A stretch of 64,000 nt of DNA from Brachypodius melanocephalos (lineage: Eukaryota > Chordata > Aves > Passeriformes > Pycnonotidae): NCBI GenBank assembly GCA_013398615.1, contig VZSR01003803.1, positions 4,536,050-4,600,049 of the forward strand, in the 5' to 3' direction. The position numbers and the translations under genes are program-made. Positions 41,905 to 54,072 of this stretch are shown here, one piece after another. The notes beneath the pieces were generated by a model. It was given only the letters and a program-made list of their open reading frames with translations, did not search any database and was not told where the DNA came from. Positions within the stretch are counted from its first letter, which is position 1. Each line of letters starts with the position of its first letter.

Positions 41905-42132
41905 TAGATTCATAGAAATATTTGGGTTGTAATAGACTGTTAAAACCATCAAATTCAACCATTAACACAGCACTGCCAACTCCACCACTAAAATGTGCCC
42001 ACTCTGCCACCACATCTACATATCTTTTAAATCCTTCCACCATTTCCCAGAGGAGGCTGTTCCAGTCATTGACAACCCTTTCTGTGAAGAAATATTTCCT
42101 AATATCTAATCTAAAACTTCCCTGGTGTGACT
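41905..42132 (-). mobile_element. CR1 LINE fragment, ORF2 end and 3' UTR
   Basis: Antisense CR1 blocks appear in order: a CATAGAA start, CCATTAACACAGCACTGCCA, GCCACCACATCTACATATCT, GGAGGCTGTTCCAGTCATTG and GAAGAAATATTTCCTAATAT. The plus-strand ORF here is only the reverse complement of this LINE. Confidence 0.8.
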
Positions 42133-42225
42133 GAGGGTTTGGTTGACAGAAGCACGTGTACTAAATGTGAGCTTATTGAATGTAATGATCTTGAAGTAGA
42201 TCATGAATACTATGGTTTATAGAGC

Positions 42226-42350
42226 TGTCCTAATTTTATCTGGGATACAGTTAATTTTTTCTCAGTAGCTGATACAGTGTTGTGGTTCAGATTTTGGATG
42301 AGAATAATATTGAAACACCCAGATGTTTTGGGTTTTCCTGAGCAGCAATT
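42226..42350 (+). mobile_element. Truncated 5' end of an ERVL-type LTR
   Basis: About 125 bp aligns by eye with the first part of the LTR at 59767. Both share a TGT start, a GGGATA/GTGGTA then AGTTAATTTT block, GATTT, and GAGCAG. This copy has more substitutions and then stops, with no U5 end or polyadenylation signal, so it is an older, truncated relative. It abuts the CR1 fragment ending near 42132. Confidence 0.65.
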
Positions 42351-44877
42351 TTTTAAAACAATATTTCAGGTTAAATTTTCTCTATATACAGATAGGGATT
42401 GATTTTGTTGTGCACATCCTTTTACATAATAATCTAATAATATCTACATAATAATTAATAATCTCTGGATTAGAGTTGCTGAACACAAGCTGGAGGGAGG
42501 AATAACAGTAAAAAATCACAGACCAGTTGTTGTCAAAAGCCCAGTAATGCACAATGTCAATTAAATTAGTTTGTTCAAAATACTAACTTAAGTAATGTTC
42601 AGGACTGATTGAGTTATCTACTCTCACCATTTTTTTTTTTAACATTGAATTTGAACTGGGAAGTATTGAATAACAAATTACTCTTACACACTCAGTATTA
42701 ATCTGGCATGGGACTTTAGGGCACAGTAATTAGTCTTACTAATCAAACACTTCAAGAGAAGTGTTTATACATATGTAGCAAAGACAAGCTGAATGGATGG
42801 TGCAAAATCTGGGACTATCTCATAAACAAGAGGTTTTTTAATTTCTTAAACATATTTTTAGGTAAAGAGCAAGGCAAATATAGCAGAATCAGGTTTATAT
42901 GTGTTCAAATAATTTAGTTCAAGGTAAATGTAATTCAAGGCTCTAGAGAATTTTTCTTAATCAGCATTAATTCAAGAACAGGACTTCCTTCAAAGGCAGG
43001 AGAAAAGCATTTATTAAGATATTTTTTCCATTCAAATGATTTTTCCAATAACCATATCCACTGGAATACAAAATTCAATTTAGAAAACAATTGACTGTAT
43101 CTTAATTAAATATCACAGACGGTTGAAACATTTTTTTTCTAAGATCTAATAACAAGACAACCAATTAAGATGCTAATTCTGAAATAAAAGGCAATTTGTA
43201 CCCAATGATTTGCACAATGTCTCTGAGTTTAGGAGTTGTTTATGTGAGGACTGGTTGAGAACAATCTCAAATTTAAATGACTGATTTACCTGTTTTCTCC
43301 TGAATGCTCAAACTCTTCCTGTCTTTTTAAGGATATGAGGGAGGATTTGTCTGTGAAAGGCTCAGACAGGGAGTAAATGAACTAAAATATTTTAAGGCCT
43401 GAAACCAATAGCTGGAAAGCTACCTAAATATGAGCAGTGTAATCTATCATTAATATTACTTTAGAATTTAAGATTCATAGACACAGTCCAGGAGTCTGGA
43501 GTGTTAAGACCTCTGCAGGAATAGGCTACATAAAATATTTAGAAATAAAATCAGACAAAAGAGTAAAAACAAAAATACATAAAGATGGGAGAATAAAAAT
43601 CAACAGTATCATGAGGTAATATGATATGGACTTTCTGTTCACTATTGCCATGTTTTAAGAAGGAGCATAGAGGACAATATCTAAACTGAGGTTTAAAGGA
43701 GGATGAGACATTTGTGAATCTTGAGAGGAAGAATGTCCCAGCTGTGAAAGGCTGCCAGGGCAAAGAGTGCTTTGCAGAAATCATCACTTCCTGAATACTT
43801 ATGGGCAGAAATATAGTACATAGTTCAATTTAATTTTTGACTGCTCCTCATTAATTGATACAGATTAACGTTAGTGTTTCATTTAAAAATAATTTTCTTT
43901 TCCTGGGATGAAAAATAACAAAAACCCAACCTCCAAAACAGTCAAAGAAAATAAATTAATGTTTTTTGGTATTCCTTATAGCTATGTGTCTGATTTGAAA
44001 GTCCCTATAAATGCCAAAGTTAAGTTACTTTCATTAAAATAGTTGTCAGAACTACATTCCCAATAATGAATTGAATCACAGTGATGGGAAATGCCTGCCA
44101 AAAAAAAAATCTAAAAATTAAAGAATTAATATAAAGGCAAAATTTTCTAGCTGCAAATTTTTGTAATTTGGGATCAAAAATAATATAATTGGTAGAGCTC
44201 TAGAATTTTTTTTTAATTCTTGAGGTTTTTTTTCTTTTTTAGAACTTTGTAAAAACAGGTATTGTTATAGCTGAGGACTTTTCAATTCCTCTTCTATCAA
44301 GATAAAAGTTGAGGTTTTTTTTAAAGTGAATATTTTTTAAAAAAAGCATTTGTAATAATATTCCAATAAAGTTTATGCAGCAACATTATTAATGAATATT
44401 GATCAGTAATTTTTAAAAAATAATAATTGATTTCTTTTGAATCAGATAAAATTTCTGGTTCTTGACCACTGATACAGATTATAATAACGAAACAAACATG
44501 CCCAACTTTAGCCATTGTTTAGAAAATTCATTTTCAAAAGACAGCCGACAATCTGCAGGGGTATACATCTAACTTTAGAAGTAATTCACCTTCTATCCGA
44601 TAGTAAATTCTCCGTTGTTACAAGCATATAAAATTTTAGTGTCACTGCACGAGGCTCTGGGTCGTTTTAAGAGCCCTGAGGGAGGAGGTCACCATTAAAG
44701 CTGCTACATATATAGAAGAGAAAGCAATCTTAGAAACCATTTTGTAGTGTATCTATGCATCTGGCTTCACCTTGGTCTGTCTCTGATAGCTCCCAGACAC
44801 TAAATCACAGAAATGTCAGCATGCAACAGCCTCAAACAGAATCAGTGGAGCTGAAATCCTTCCAAACAAGGAAGGAA
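42351..44877. other. Intronic sequence up to the second gap
   Basis: Strongly A/T-rich, with many T and A runs around 44.1-44.4 kb. No family or gene was recognised. Confidence 0.5.
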
Positions 44878-45013
44878 NNNNNNNNNNNNNNNNNNNNNNN
44901 NNNNNNNNNNNNNNNNNNNNNNNNNNNNNNNNNNNNNNNNNNNNNNNNNNNNNNNNNNNNNNNNNNNNNNNNNNNNNNNNNNNNNNNNNNNNNNNNNNNN
45001 NNNNNNNNNNNNN
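44878..45013. other. Assembly gap (136 N)
   Basis: Unresolved bases. An apparent 134-codon ORF reads through this gap and is an artefact. Confidence 0.99.
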
Positions 45014-46970
45014 TTGTAGCCTCTAGGTTAGACCTGGCTAGGAATTCCCAAACCTGGAAGAATTTTCACTTGCTTCCTCAGAGTCAGGGGAGTTTTGTAG
45101 TCAGAGTCAGTCTGTTTAGAAAGCTCAGCTGTCTAACTGAGAGCTCCTTTTTAAGGTAAAAGGCAACAGAAGATATCAGAACCTTCCTCTGAGCACAGAG
45201 AGAAAGTGCACAGGTATGCAGGAGTGAGAATTTGCTATGCCATTTCTGGGAAAAAAGGATTCAAGGTGAAGAATTTTCTTTCCTGAACATGACAAAGTTC
45301 CTGCTCCTGAGTAGATTCCCACCACAGACGTACCCCTCTTTTAAAGAACAGATGTCTGTTAAACCTCTCCCTGACTTCACATCTCTCCACCCACCTGAAG
45401 AAAAATGACATCTCTGTTGTCCCAGAAAGCCAATATTCCCATCTTAGAGAGGGATACATTAGTGAAAATTTTATCTTCCTTGATCGTCAGCACACAATGA
45501 GTGTTTGAAGGTATTCACCCCAAATCTCCAGCAGAAGACAATTTTCCTTATCTTGATCTGAATCACTCTGTGTACAATGCCTACACCTTGCAACTGATTA
45601 TTGGAGTAAGCTCAGAACAATTTAACACTGGACTTACTTAAGATGAGTCTTGTGCCTCTGTGTCAGTGCTATATAATGGTCAGGTAAAATCTATCCAAAT
45701 TACGAATGAAGTTATGATATAAAACCATTGCTGCTTATTTGGAAGAGCAATTATCTCTTTTTCTCTTATTTGTATGGCTTGAGGTTCAGGCAACACTCAA
45801 CTCAGAGAATCAAAGAGAATAGAACCAGAGTTCAGGATTGGCATCACACTTGAAGAAATCTAGCAGTCACCACCTGCTGTAGAAAGCCTCAGATAAAACT
45901 CAACTGTTTCCTTGCCTGGGATCTATGCTCTGACCCTGGGCACTTCAGAAGGAAGACATCAATTTTCAACTGGTTGGTTGGAAACAGCTTGGCTGCTTTC
46001 CTGTGGTTAGGAATTTCTGCACCTCTCAACCAAACTATTGCAGCTGAACAAAATGCAGGCTCTGTGGTACCTGCACCATTTCTTTGTTGCAGTTCTCAGG
46101 GTGCTCCTCTGGCCCTGTTGTTTTCAGCTGGGGGAGAGGAGTTAATGCTTTGTTGGAGTACAAATAATTTACACTTCTCGTTATGAGAGCACAGCTAGAA
46201 TGAAATAACAAAATGAGCCATGGAGCTTCTGGCTGACAGCAGGTGAAACTGCCATATCAAGTTCAATGTAGTGCAAAATAAAGGGGGGACTGATTAGAAA
46301 ATACTAATTACCTTTACTCAACCCTTGTACTAGGAAATTCCCCATGACAAGGACTTGTGGAGCAGCAAGAAGTAATTAGATTTTTGCCAGAGAATTTGCT
46401 GCACAAGTAATTAAGCTGTTTTCTTATTGCTAGATAATATCAGTTATATGTCGTATATAAAAAAGAACAAAATGCACATAAAGTTTCTCAAAATGCAGCT
46501 AAGAGATAACAACTTCAGAAGCAATTCTGGCTTTGATTTTTCCTTTTAAAGACCAAAACCAATTGTGCATTCATTAATGTCTTTCTCTGGAGGCAATTTC
46601 AAGTAATGAGCTATCAACAAAACCAGGCAAACAACCTGCAGTTGTGGCTTTGGTTTCTTGACATTCTTTTCTGTGCAAGAGTTTCTAGCTCTTTGTATAA
46701 ATATCTGATGTCAAGCCAAGCAGGTAAATAACACATTTTGGTATGGTACTTTTGCTTAAAGCCCCGTAAAATCTCTATTAAGTGTAAAACTAACATCAAC
46801 CCCTCTATTTTGTGGCGGTCATCCTCCTCAACCTATTGCTGATTTGACATTACATTCTAGCATAATTTTCCTCATTTCTGAAGTGCTCAGATAAAATCAG
46901 ATCTTGAGCAGCTAACATGCAAATTTTTTTTACTCAGGTAGCACCCACATAAGGTACATTTGGCTATGAA

Positions 46971-47020
46971 AAATAAACTAATTTAATTAAAAACTAATTA
47001 AAATAAACTGATTTAATTAA
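46971..47020. repeat. 20-bp direct repeat with a 30-bp period
   Basis: AAATAAACTAATTTAATTAA at 46971-46990 recurs at 47001-47020 with one mismatch. The 10-bp spacer, AAACTAATTA, is itself a variant of the unit. Confidence 0.8.
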
Positions 47021-49438
47021 GGCTCAAAACCTTTGAACATATGAAGAGTTTCAGAAATATATTTAATTTACTTTGTTTTGTCTCCTCGGATACGTGGTAT
47101 AATGTTCATTTTGGTATGTATTAGTAGAATTATATTAAAAATCATATCAGTCAATCATATTTCAAAATAGTCAGCATCCAAGATTAAAACTGATTTGTGC
47201 ATATCAGCACTTCAAGACACAGAATGCTTAAAAACATACCAGTTAAAGTGTATTAAATCACCATGTTTTATAACTATACATTTTCCCAGGATAGAGATAA
47301 TTTACTCACTATAATTCAGTCAGTCTTCACCTCCTTCACTACCACTAATCAATATGAATAAAGATTGAACAGTATGACCCCTTAGCAAATATAATTTTAT
47401 TTTATTAACTTTAACTTCCTAATTAAATACTGTTCCTTTAATCAATTCTCTTATTACACATTTCTAATATGAAAATTATCAACGAAGTTCAGCTTGGACC
47501 TTCTTCCTTGAAATAGGACGTGGCTTTTTTATCTGGTCTTCTTGAAAATAGTATATTCTTGGCATAATTTATAATGTCTCTTGAAAGCAGGAGTGGATTA
47601 AATTCCACTAGAATGGGGTTTAGTACATTCTGGTACTTCATTCACCTTGTCAGTTACCTTCAGCCTTAATCCCTGGAGAGACAATGGCTTCACTGGACAT
47701 TATAATTCAGCCATGGTGAGGGGGAAATGCACTGCTGTGTGTGCTTTATCACTTTAATAGAGTGATAGAAAAATTAATTACACCACAAGTTTACAAACAG
47801 AAGTTTTCATTGCCCCGAGCAATATTCTTCTATAATCACTCACCACTGTTAGAGAGATGGGTTCACCTGTATAAATCACTGCTGTGTCAGTAATGTTCTT
47901 ATGTTCAGACCTTCCAGCTGTTTTAAGTACAACTAAATCAACTCAAATGTGAAGCTGGAGAAAAAAAAATCTGCCTGCCTTTCAGAGTCCCACTGTTCTT
48001 TAATTTAAAAATAATTCACATGTGAAAGTAGTTGTAAGCTGGGACAAGTGGACAATTGCTGTCCAAGTGGTCAAGGACTCCTTCTGCTTTGTCTGCCACA
48101 CACTTTTCTATGGCTCACCTACACAAAGGATCTCTGTGCCTAAGAAAATAAGACATAAACAGAAAATATCATACCCCTTGCTGCAGAGAAATACAACAGA
48201 AAGGAAACAGATCTTAAGTGTTAATCAGTACCTTACAGCAAAACTCTGTCACAGTGTTAATTTTAGAGGAGAAGAAATTAGATTTTTTTTTTAATAAAGA
48301 CCATTTTAGGCTCTCTTAACTTCATTAATCAAAATTCTGTAGCTTTTCTAAAGATCAGAAAATCTCAAGCATAATGCTAATTTTCATCCTGTTCCAACTG
48401 CCTTTAAATTTTTCTAGGAATGTATACTGGATCATATTTTTCATCTTAGCTTCAGTGTTTTAAAAAGTTACATTTTGCCATGTAGCCTGCAGCAATTTGT
48501 GGAATAACAATGTTGGAGTTTAAGATCTTAATTTATTTTTACCTCTTGGATTTATGTTTTTTGAGAAGAAAGCATCTCATATTTTCTCAAGCTTGAATAG
48601 AAAATGTTTTCATTGTTCCAAGGGTATTTTTGATTCCTTTTCTTAGAATTGGAAGAGTCTCTTTCATTCTCAAAATAGGCTTACATCAGAAAATTCTCTG
48701 TGATTGCTGCCTATCACTCTCAGAAGACATATTTGATGAGAACAGTCTTAAGTCAGCCACTCGTAGACTTCTTCATAAATTCTGAATTTTAATGAATTCT
48801 GGGAAAAAGTAGAACTTCTAAGTCAAGTATAAAATCAGAAGCATACATCTCTTGTGTGAGAACAGAGAGGCACCCACAAATGCGCACAACTTGCCAGCAA
48901 TGCTTCTGACTTTCATGCAGAACTGCAAGCACAGGTCCGTTGGCAATATGGAGTTGTTTTTGAGATTGCTGCACTGTCTATTTTTCAACCATGTAGGTCA
49001 TCCCATGAATTTGTCATTTTGCAATTAAAATAAACCTTACATAATTCTTCAGGATTGTTTGACAACTCTTTTTCTGTACTTTGCCTCATGTCTCATTTCC
49101 ACTGGGATAATAGAGCTCTCATGTTATTCCAAAGTGTAAAACCTGTTTTCTGTTCGCACTGAAAGTTGTCAAAGCAGAACAAGGGTAAGCAAAAGTCTTT
49201 AAATATAGAAATTGCCATCTTAGAAATTGCTTCCTTTGTTCCCATGGGTAGGACAAGGAGTAATGGGCTCAAAAAGATTGTAGGTTTGTCATAAGGAAGA
49301 GTATAAGGAGTAGTTAAGCTTAGGGAGATGTTGACTGTGAGGGCTGTGTGATTTTTTGCCATTGAAACACTTTAGGCAGATCCATCCAAAGATGGATCAA
49401 GCACAAATTGGTAGAGGCGAACCAGTGGAGAACTAAAA

Positions 49439-49482
49439 GACTTGACTTAACTTGACTTCACTTCACTTGACTTGACTTGACA
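49439..49482. repeat. Pentamer microsatellite, (CTTGA)n
   Basis: About eight imperfect CTTGA units, with CTTAA, CTTCA variants. An 8-bp inverted repeat with a 4-base loop (GATCCATC and GATGGATC) lies just before it at 49379-49398. Confidence 0.82.
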
Positions 49483-49652
49483 TCCTGAGGCACTGTCTTT
49501 TCTACAGTGCTGAGGGACAATTCTATTCAAACATATTGACTAACAAAGCTACCTCCCTTTGGCTGTTAATGCTAGTTGTAGGCGAGAAAGAGTAGACCTT
49601 TACTTGCAGGGAGTAAATAATTCAATTGGACACACATGGTTTGTCACGTCAT

Positions 49653-50085
49653 GACAAGGTTAAAGGAAAGGGATGACATCCAGAGGGAATTTGGCAGATT
49701 TGAGAGGTGGACATATGTGAACCTCATTGCACAAGGCCAAGTGCAAGGGGCAATCCCAAACACAAGTACAAGCTGTGCAAGAATGGATTGAGGGCAATCT
49801 TGAGGAGAAGGACTTGGGTTTGTTGGTGAATGAGAAGCTCAACATGATCCACCAATGTAAAGTCCCAGCTCAGAAAGTCAAACTCCTCATGGGCTGCATC
49901 AAAAGAAGCATGCATGGAGAAACATGTTGGTGGAAGTGATTCCCTCCCTCTACTCTGCTCTCATGAGACCCTGGACTGCTGCTTCCAGCTCTGGGGTCCC
50001 AACATAAGAAGGCTTTGGACCTGTTAGAAGGAGTCCTGAGGAGGGCCACAAAGATGACCACAAGGGCTTCCCTTACAAAGGCACC
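49653..50085 (+). mobile_element. CR1 LINE fragment, ORF2 region
   Basis: Plus-strand blocks CAAGGCCAAGTGCAAGGGGC, GGGCAATCCCAAACACAAG, AGGAGAAGGACTTGGGTTTG and CTCTGGGGTCCCAACATAAG follow CR1 ORF2. Frame 49727-49939 keeps EEKDLGLLVNEKLN and GCIKRS. It ends near GAGGAGGGCCACAAAGATGA, where the sequence becomes unrecognised. Confidence 0.87.
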
Positions 50086-53000
50086 AAGAATTCTCCAGGA
50101 GAACTTTGCTCCCTCCTGGTCTGATGCCACTTTTTGCCATTCATTTGCTGCTGACCACTCCCAGAAAGCACACATTGGTTTGATGGACCTTTGATCCAGC
50201 CTGATAAAGTATTTCCTAATGCTGCAATTTCAGATGTGTGGGTGTGCTTACATGCCAATATGCACACTTGGAGAGTCTCCGTTGTTTGCTTGATGCCATG
50301 GTAGACATCCACTCCCACACTGCCACCACCACCCACCCCAAGAAATACATGTCACTCCTGAAACAGCAAAATGAAGACTTTCTTCCACATAGGTACAGAG
50401 CTTACTCCCATCCCCCACTACCTGATCTACATTAGTGACTGTAAGATTGGACAACAAGGTGCAAAATTTATTAGAAAAAAATCAGATGCCAAGGGAAAAA
50501 AAAAAAAAAGTCATACAAGAAAGTTTAAAAAGTCAGGCAGATTGATTTACTTTCAGTGTATATGTTTGACATGTTTGCTTCACCTGTCTCCCTAAAATTC
50601 TCAAGCATAGCTTGTGGAGTCTGAACCACAGAAAGGAAATTATGCTTTTTGCAATCATTGCACAAACAGCCTTGACTAACCACTTCACTTCTTGCATCTG
50701 CAGCAGGACACCACTGCTATTGCTCACCCTGAGGGTCTCTGAGCCATGAGGCTGCCTCAAACAGAGACCACAAAGCTCCTGTTCAAAGCCAAATTATTCT
50801 TTACCCTCTAGTCTGCTTTATTTCTAAAGGCTCTGTTTGGATATAGGAGGAAAGACAGCTTTTCATTTCCCTAATCTCTTTTACAGCTCTAGAAAGCAAA
50901 CCTTTGTTTTGCTGTTAAGTTCCTGGGTTTTTCAGTAGCAATGAAGATTCTGACTTAATTCCGCTATTTACGGTTCATTTAATTACTACATATAAGATGA
51001 TATCTGCTTCCTTGGGTTGCACAATGATGCCTGAACAAGAGAACAGAGATAAATAATGAGTGGGCAGCAGACAGTTGTCTCAGAGGAAAGAGCTTTCAAG
51101 TGAGACTGCACCAGACTCCTGCCTTGTGTGGATTGAAGCCAAAGGATCAGACTGTTCACCCAGGCTGGGCTTGCACAATTGTACTCTAAAAGTACCTTTT
51201 CACCTGGTTATTTTGTCCCTGGAGGAGAGACTTGCACATTTATATTGCATTTATCTTGCACTGTTTTGTCACAGGTTAGGCAGTAAGCACTATTCTAGAT
51301 AGTAGAATTTTGTCTGATTAGTACTTCTCAGAAGCAGCAGAAATATTCAAAAATTAATCCAGAGCACATTTTAGGTCTACAAAATTTCATATCCTAATTT
51401 ATTTTACAAGAACTTCTTCACCAGCTGGACTTGTACAAAGATAGATGCATGTTAACCCACACCACACAGCATACTTTCTGGAAGGAAATGACTACATCCT
51501 TTGCAGTGAGATTTTTCTTCATCCAACAGACACTTTTTAAAATCTCACAAAAGATTTTTTTAAAAAACTGTTAAGAAGAACTCATTTCCCTCAGATCATC
51601 TATCTTGTTTTAATTTTAATTCAGCTATAGTTGCCCTTTTTAGTCGCTAACCAGCTTTTTTCATATATGTTGCTGACTATCCTGTCAGCTGAATTACTTT
51701 GGGGACTTCCTGGAACAAATGCTTCTCCACATTTATTCTCCCTCCTTATCCTCATCTCTACTACTTACCCTCTATTTAGCTCATTTGCCCTTAAAATCAA
51801 CAAAAATTTCCTCCAATCCCTGTCCTCAGGAGCTAAGCAGATATCTTGTTAGGAGAGGTGATTTGTGATAGAGAATATTTGTGTTGTTCTGAGAAGAATG
51901 GGCGCTGCTTCAGTGGTCCTTCTGCCCTCTTGCAGAGCCTCACTTGAATTGCTTGTGATCATCACACTGCTAAAAGTGGTGTCCTGCTCTTACTCTTCTT
52001 CCTCTGGACGTGCTCTGCAGCCATGGCATGGTTCAGAGGCACAGCCCGAGGCATCCCAAGGCACAGACTTCACATATCACAGAACAGAGTGAATCCTGAA
52101 AATGTAGGATGTGGTTCTTCGTCTTTGCAAGGACATTACATCATGTAGTCACCAAGTCCTGACTACTTCAAAGAAGATGGAAACTCTGAGGGATGCCCTG
52201 CAGCGCTAGATTTCCCATTCTTTTGCTGTAGATATTGCAGCCAAGTCACAGTTCTATATTATTTCTGTAAATCCTGTCTAAATTAAGTGTCTGAGTTATG
52301 TAGAGATTAAATCAGACCGATAAATTTTGGCCATGTATCTTCAACTGCACAGCCAGAAATCAGAATCAATCGAGAACCTAAGGACATATTTCCATGTCTG
52401 ATCATTTTTAAAGTTTATTTTGTATAATTTTGCCATTTAATACAACAGAAAGTCTGGATAATCTTAATTATTTTTTTTTAATCAGATGAAAACAATACTA
52501 AATCTGATGCACCATATGCATGCATGAATGTGTGAAGGAAATGGAAGTCCTAGTAAACTCTGGAAGAGGAGTACTGCTTGTGGAATGTCATTTGGAGACA
52601 ATGTCAAGCTGGAGACATTGAACAAGCCATTTTTTATCTCTGTATACCTCTACTTTCCCTTTGGAATCATAGAATCATTGAGGTTAAAAAGACCTTAAGG
52701 ATTATAAAGTCCAACTGTTCACTAAACTGTTCACCATATCCCCAGGTGCCACAAGCACATGTACTTTGAACACTTCCAGGGATGGTAATTTCACCACTTC
52801 CCTCGGCAGGGAATTATTCCAATGCCTGACCATTCCAATGCCCTCAACATTTCCCTTCTCCTCTAGGTTGGAAAAGTCTGACTCTCTTGCACTTGGAATC
52901 AGAAATTCTTTGCGAACTTTCTCTTTTGCTTTTTATATTTGTATGATAACTATTTTGTAATAACAAACAAATCAACCAGGGGACATTCTCTTGTCTAGAG

Positions 53001-53855
53001 GTAAAAGGCATATAGTGACTGCATCCATGAATCTTAATGTTCCTCTACCCCAAAAGAGAGTGTCTATATCCCATCTGCTTCTTAGTAATAATCCCTTGGT
53101 AACTTCTGTTACCAGCACTATGCTGAGTCCCATCCCAAAAGTGTTAATTTATATAAGATAAAGTGATTCCAACAAGAAAAAAAAAATCAGTGCTGTGGTG
53201 GTGTTTTCTGAACCCATTTCATTTAGGACACTAACAGTGAATACTCATAGGTTCTGTTGCAGCTAATAGTTTCTATTTTACTGTGACCTAGCACTTAAGA
53301 TACTTAGTCATTCTGAGACATGTTTTGGAATCCCTGCAAATGAAAGGCATTAAATAAAATTGTCGTTGTAGAGAATTATCACAGACATTTTGTCCAAAGA
53401 TCAGAAACTAGGGGTCAAGAGGAGCAGAATGAAGGTGGGCATACTACACAAAAGAAAGTTTCAGCAGTTGAGTCTGAATATTACATAAAATGAGGAACAG
53501 CTGAAAATCATGTATGACCAAGCTGGTTTTATCTACACAATTAATAGTCCATGGTTCCTTCTGAAATCTGTTTCACAGTTATTCTGCTATGTGAATATAT
53601 TATTTATTTTCAAATTAATTAATCTCCTGGCATATGACCTGTGGATGACAGAAGCAGTGAAGACAAACAGGTGAAGACTGGTGTCCATATCTCAATTAAG
53701 CTGAGTAACGGTTAAGTTAAAATAACATTTTTTTCACACTTAAAAGTCAGCACACTCACCTTTATATTTGAGGTTAAGTCCAATCCTTCAAGATGCATGA
53801 GGTAAATATTTGCCAAGCATTAAAAATGTTTTCCATGAATCAAAAAGCTCTGGAA
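50086..53855. other. Intronic sequence with one CR1 piece
   Basis: Besides the CR1 end at 52.7 kb, nothing was recognised. ORFs at 50.1-50.6 kb overlap in several frames without motifs, and an A run lies near 50500. Confidence 0.5.
52664..52832 (-). mobile_element. CR1 LINE fragment, 3' end
   Basis: It starts GAATCATAGAATCATTGAGG, the antisense of the CR1 terminal ATTCTATGATTC repeat and 3' UTR. CACTTCCAGGGATGGTAATT and CCAATGCCTGACCATT follow. The 3' terminus is intact and the rest is truncated. Confidence 0.85.
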
Positions 53856-54072
53856 TGTTACAATCACTAATGACACACCACCTTGTATATCTGTCACAGG
53901 CAGGCAATGCAATTTCAGAAACTGCATCGTAGGTCAAGAGTGGAGAGTTTATTGAAAGGTATCTTTTTCCTCCCCTTGGGGCGGTATAAGGTAATTTACA
54001 TGATATGCACTCCCCTTGGCCAATCCATTTTCTGTTTATTTGAGCATAAAACAGATGCTGTGAGAAATCCAT
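53856..54072 (-). mobile_element. Candidate LTR 3' portion with TATA and polyadenylation signal
   Basis: On the minus strand a TTATACC TATA-like box (53985-53989 core) is followed about 32 bp on by CAATAAACTC (AATAAA at 53948-53953). About 90 bp later comes the end ATTGTAACA at 53856. The end differs at one base in nine from that of the 17.8-kb candidate. A CCAAT motif in the opposite orientation lies at 54020-54024. I found no target duplication, and the upstream limit is a guess, so the copy may be truncated. A 94-codon ORF here has no recognisable product. Confidence 0.33.

Larger units (their letters stand above)
45014..49652. other. Intronic sequence with simple repeats
   Basis: It contains the 30-bp-period repeat at 47.0 kb and the pentamer at 49.4 kb. 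The stretch at about 47500-47850 is repeat-free and of mixed composition, but I have no direct evidence of function. Confidence 0.5.

Noticed and set aside
44755..45159. 134-codon ORF
   Set aside because: It reads through 136 unknown bases of an assembly gap.
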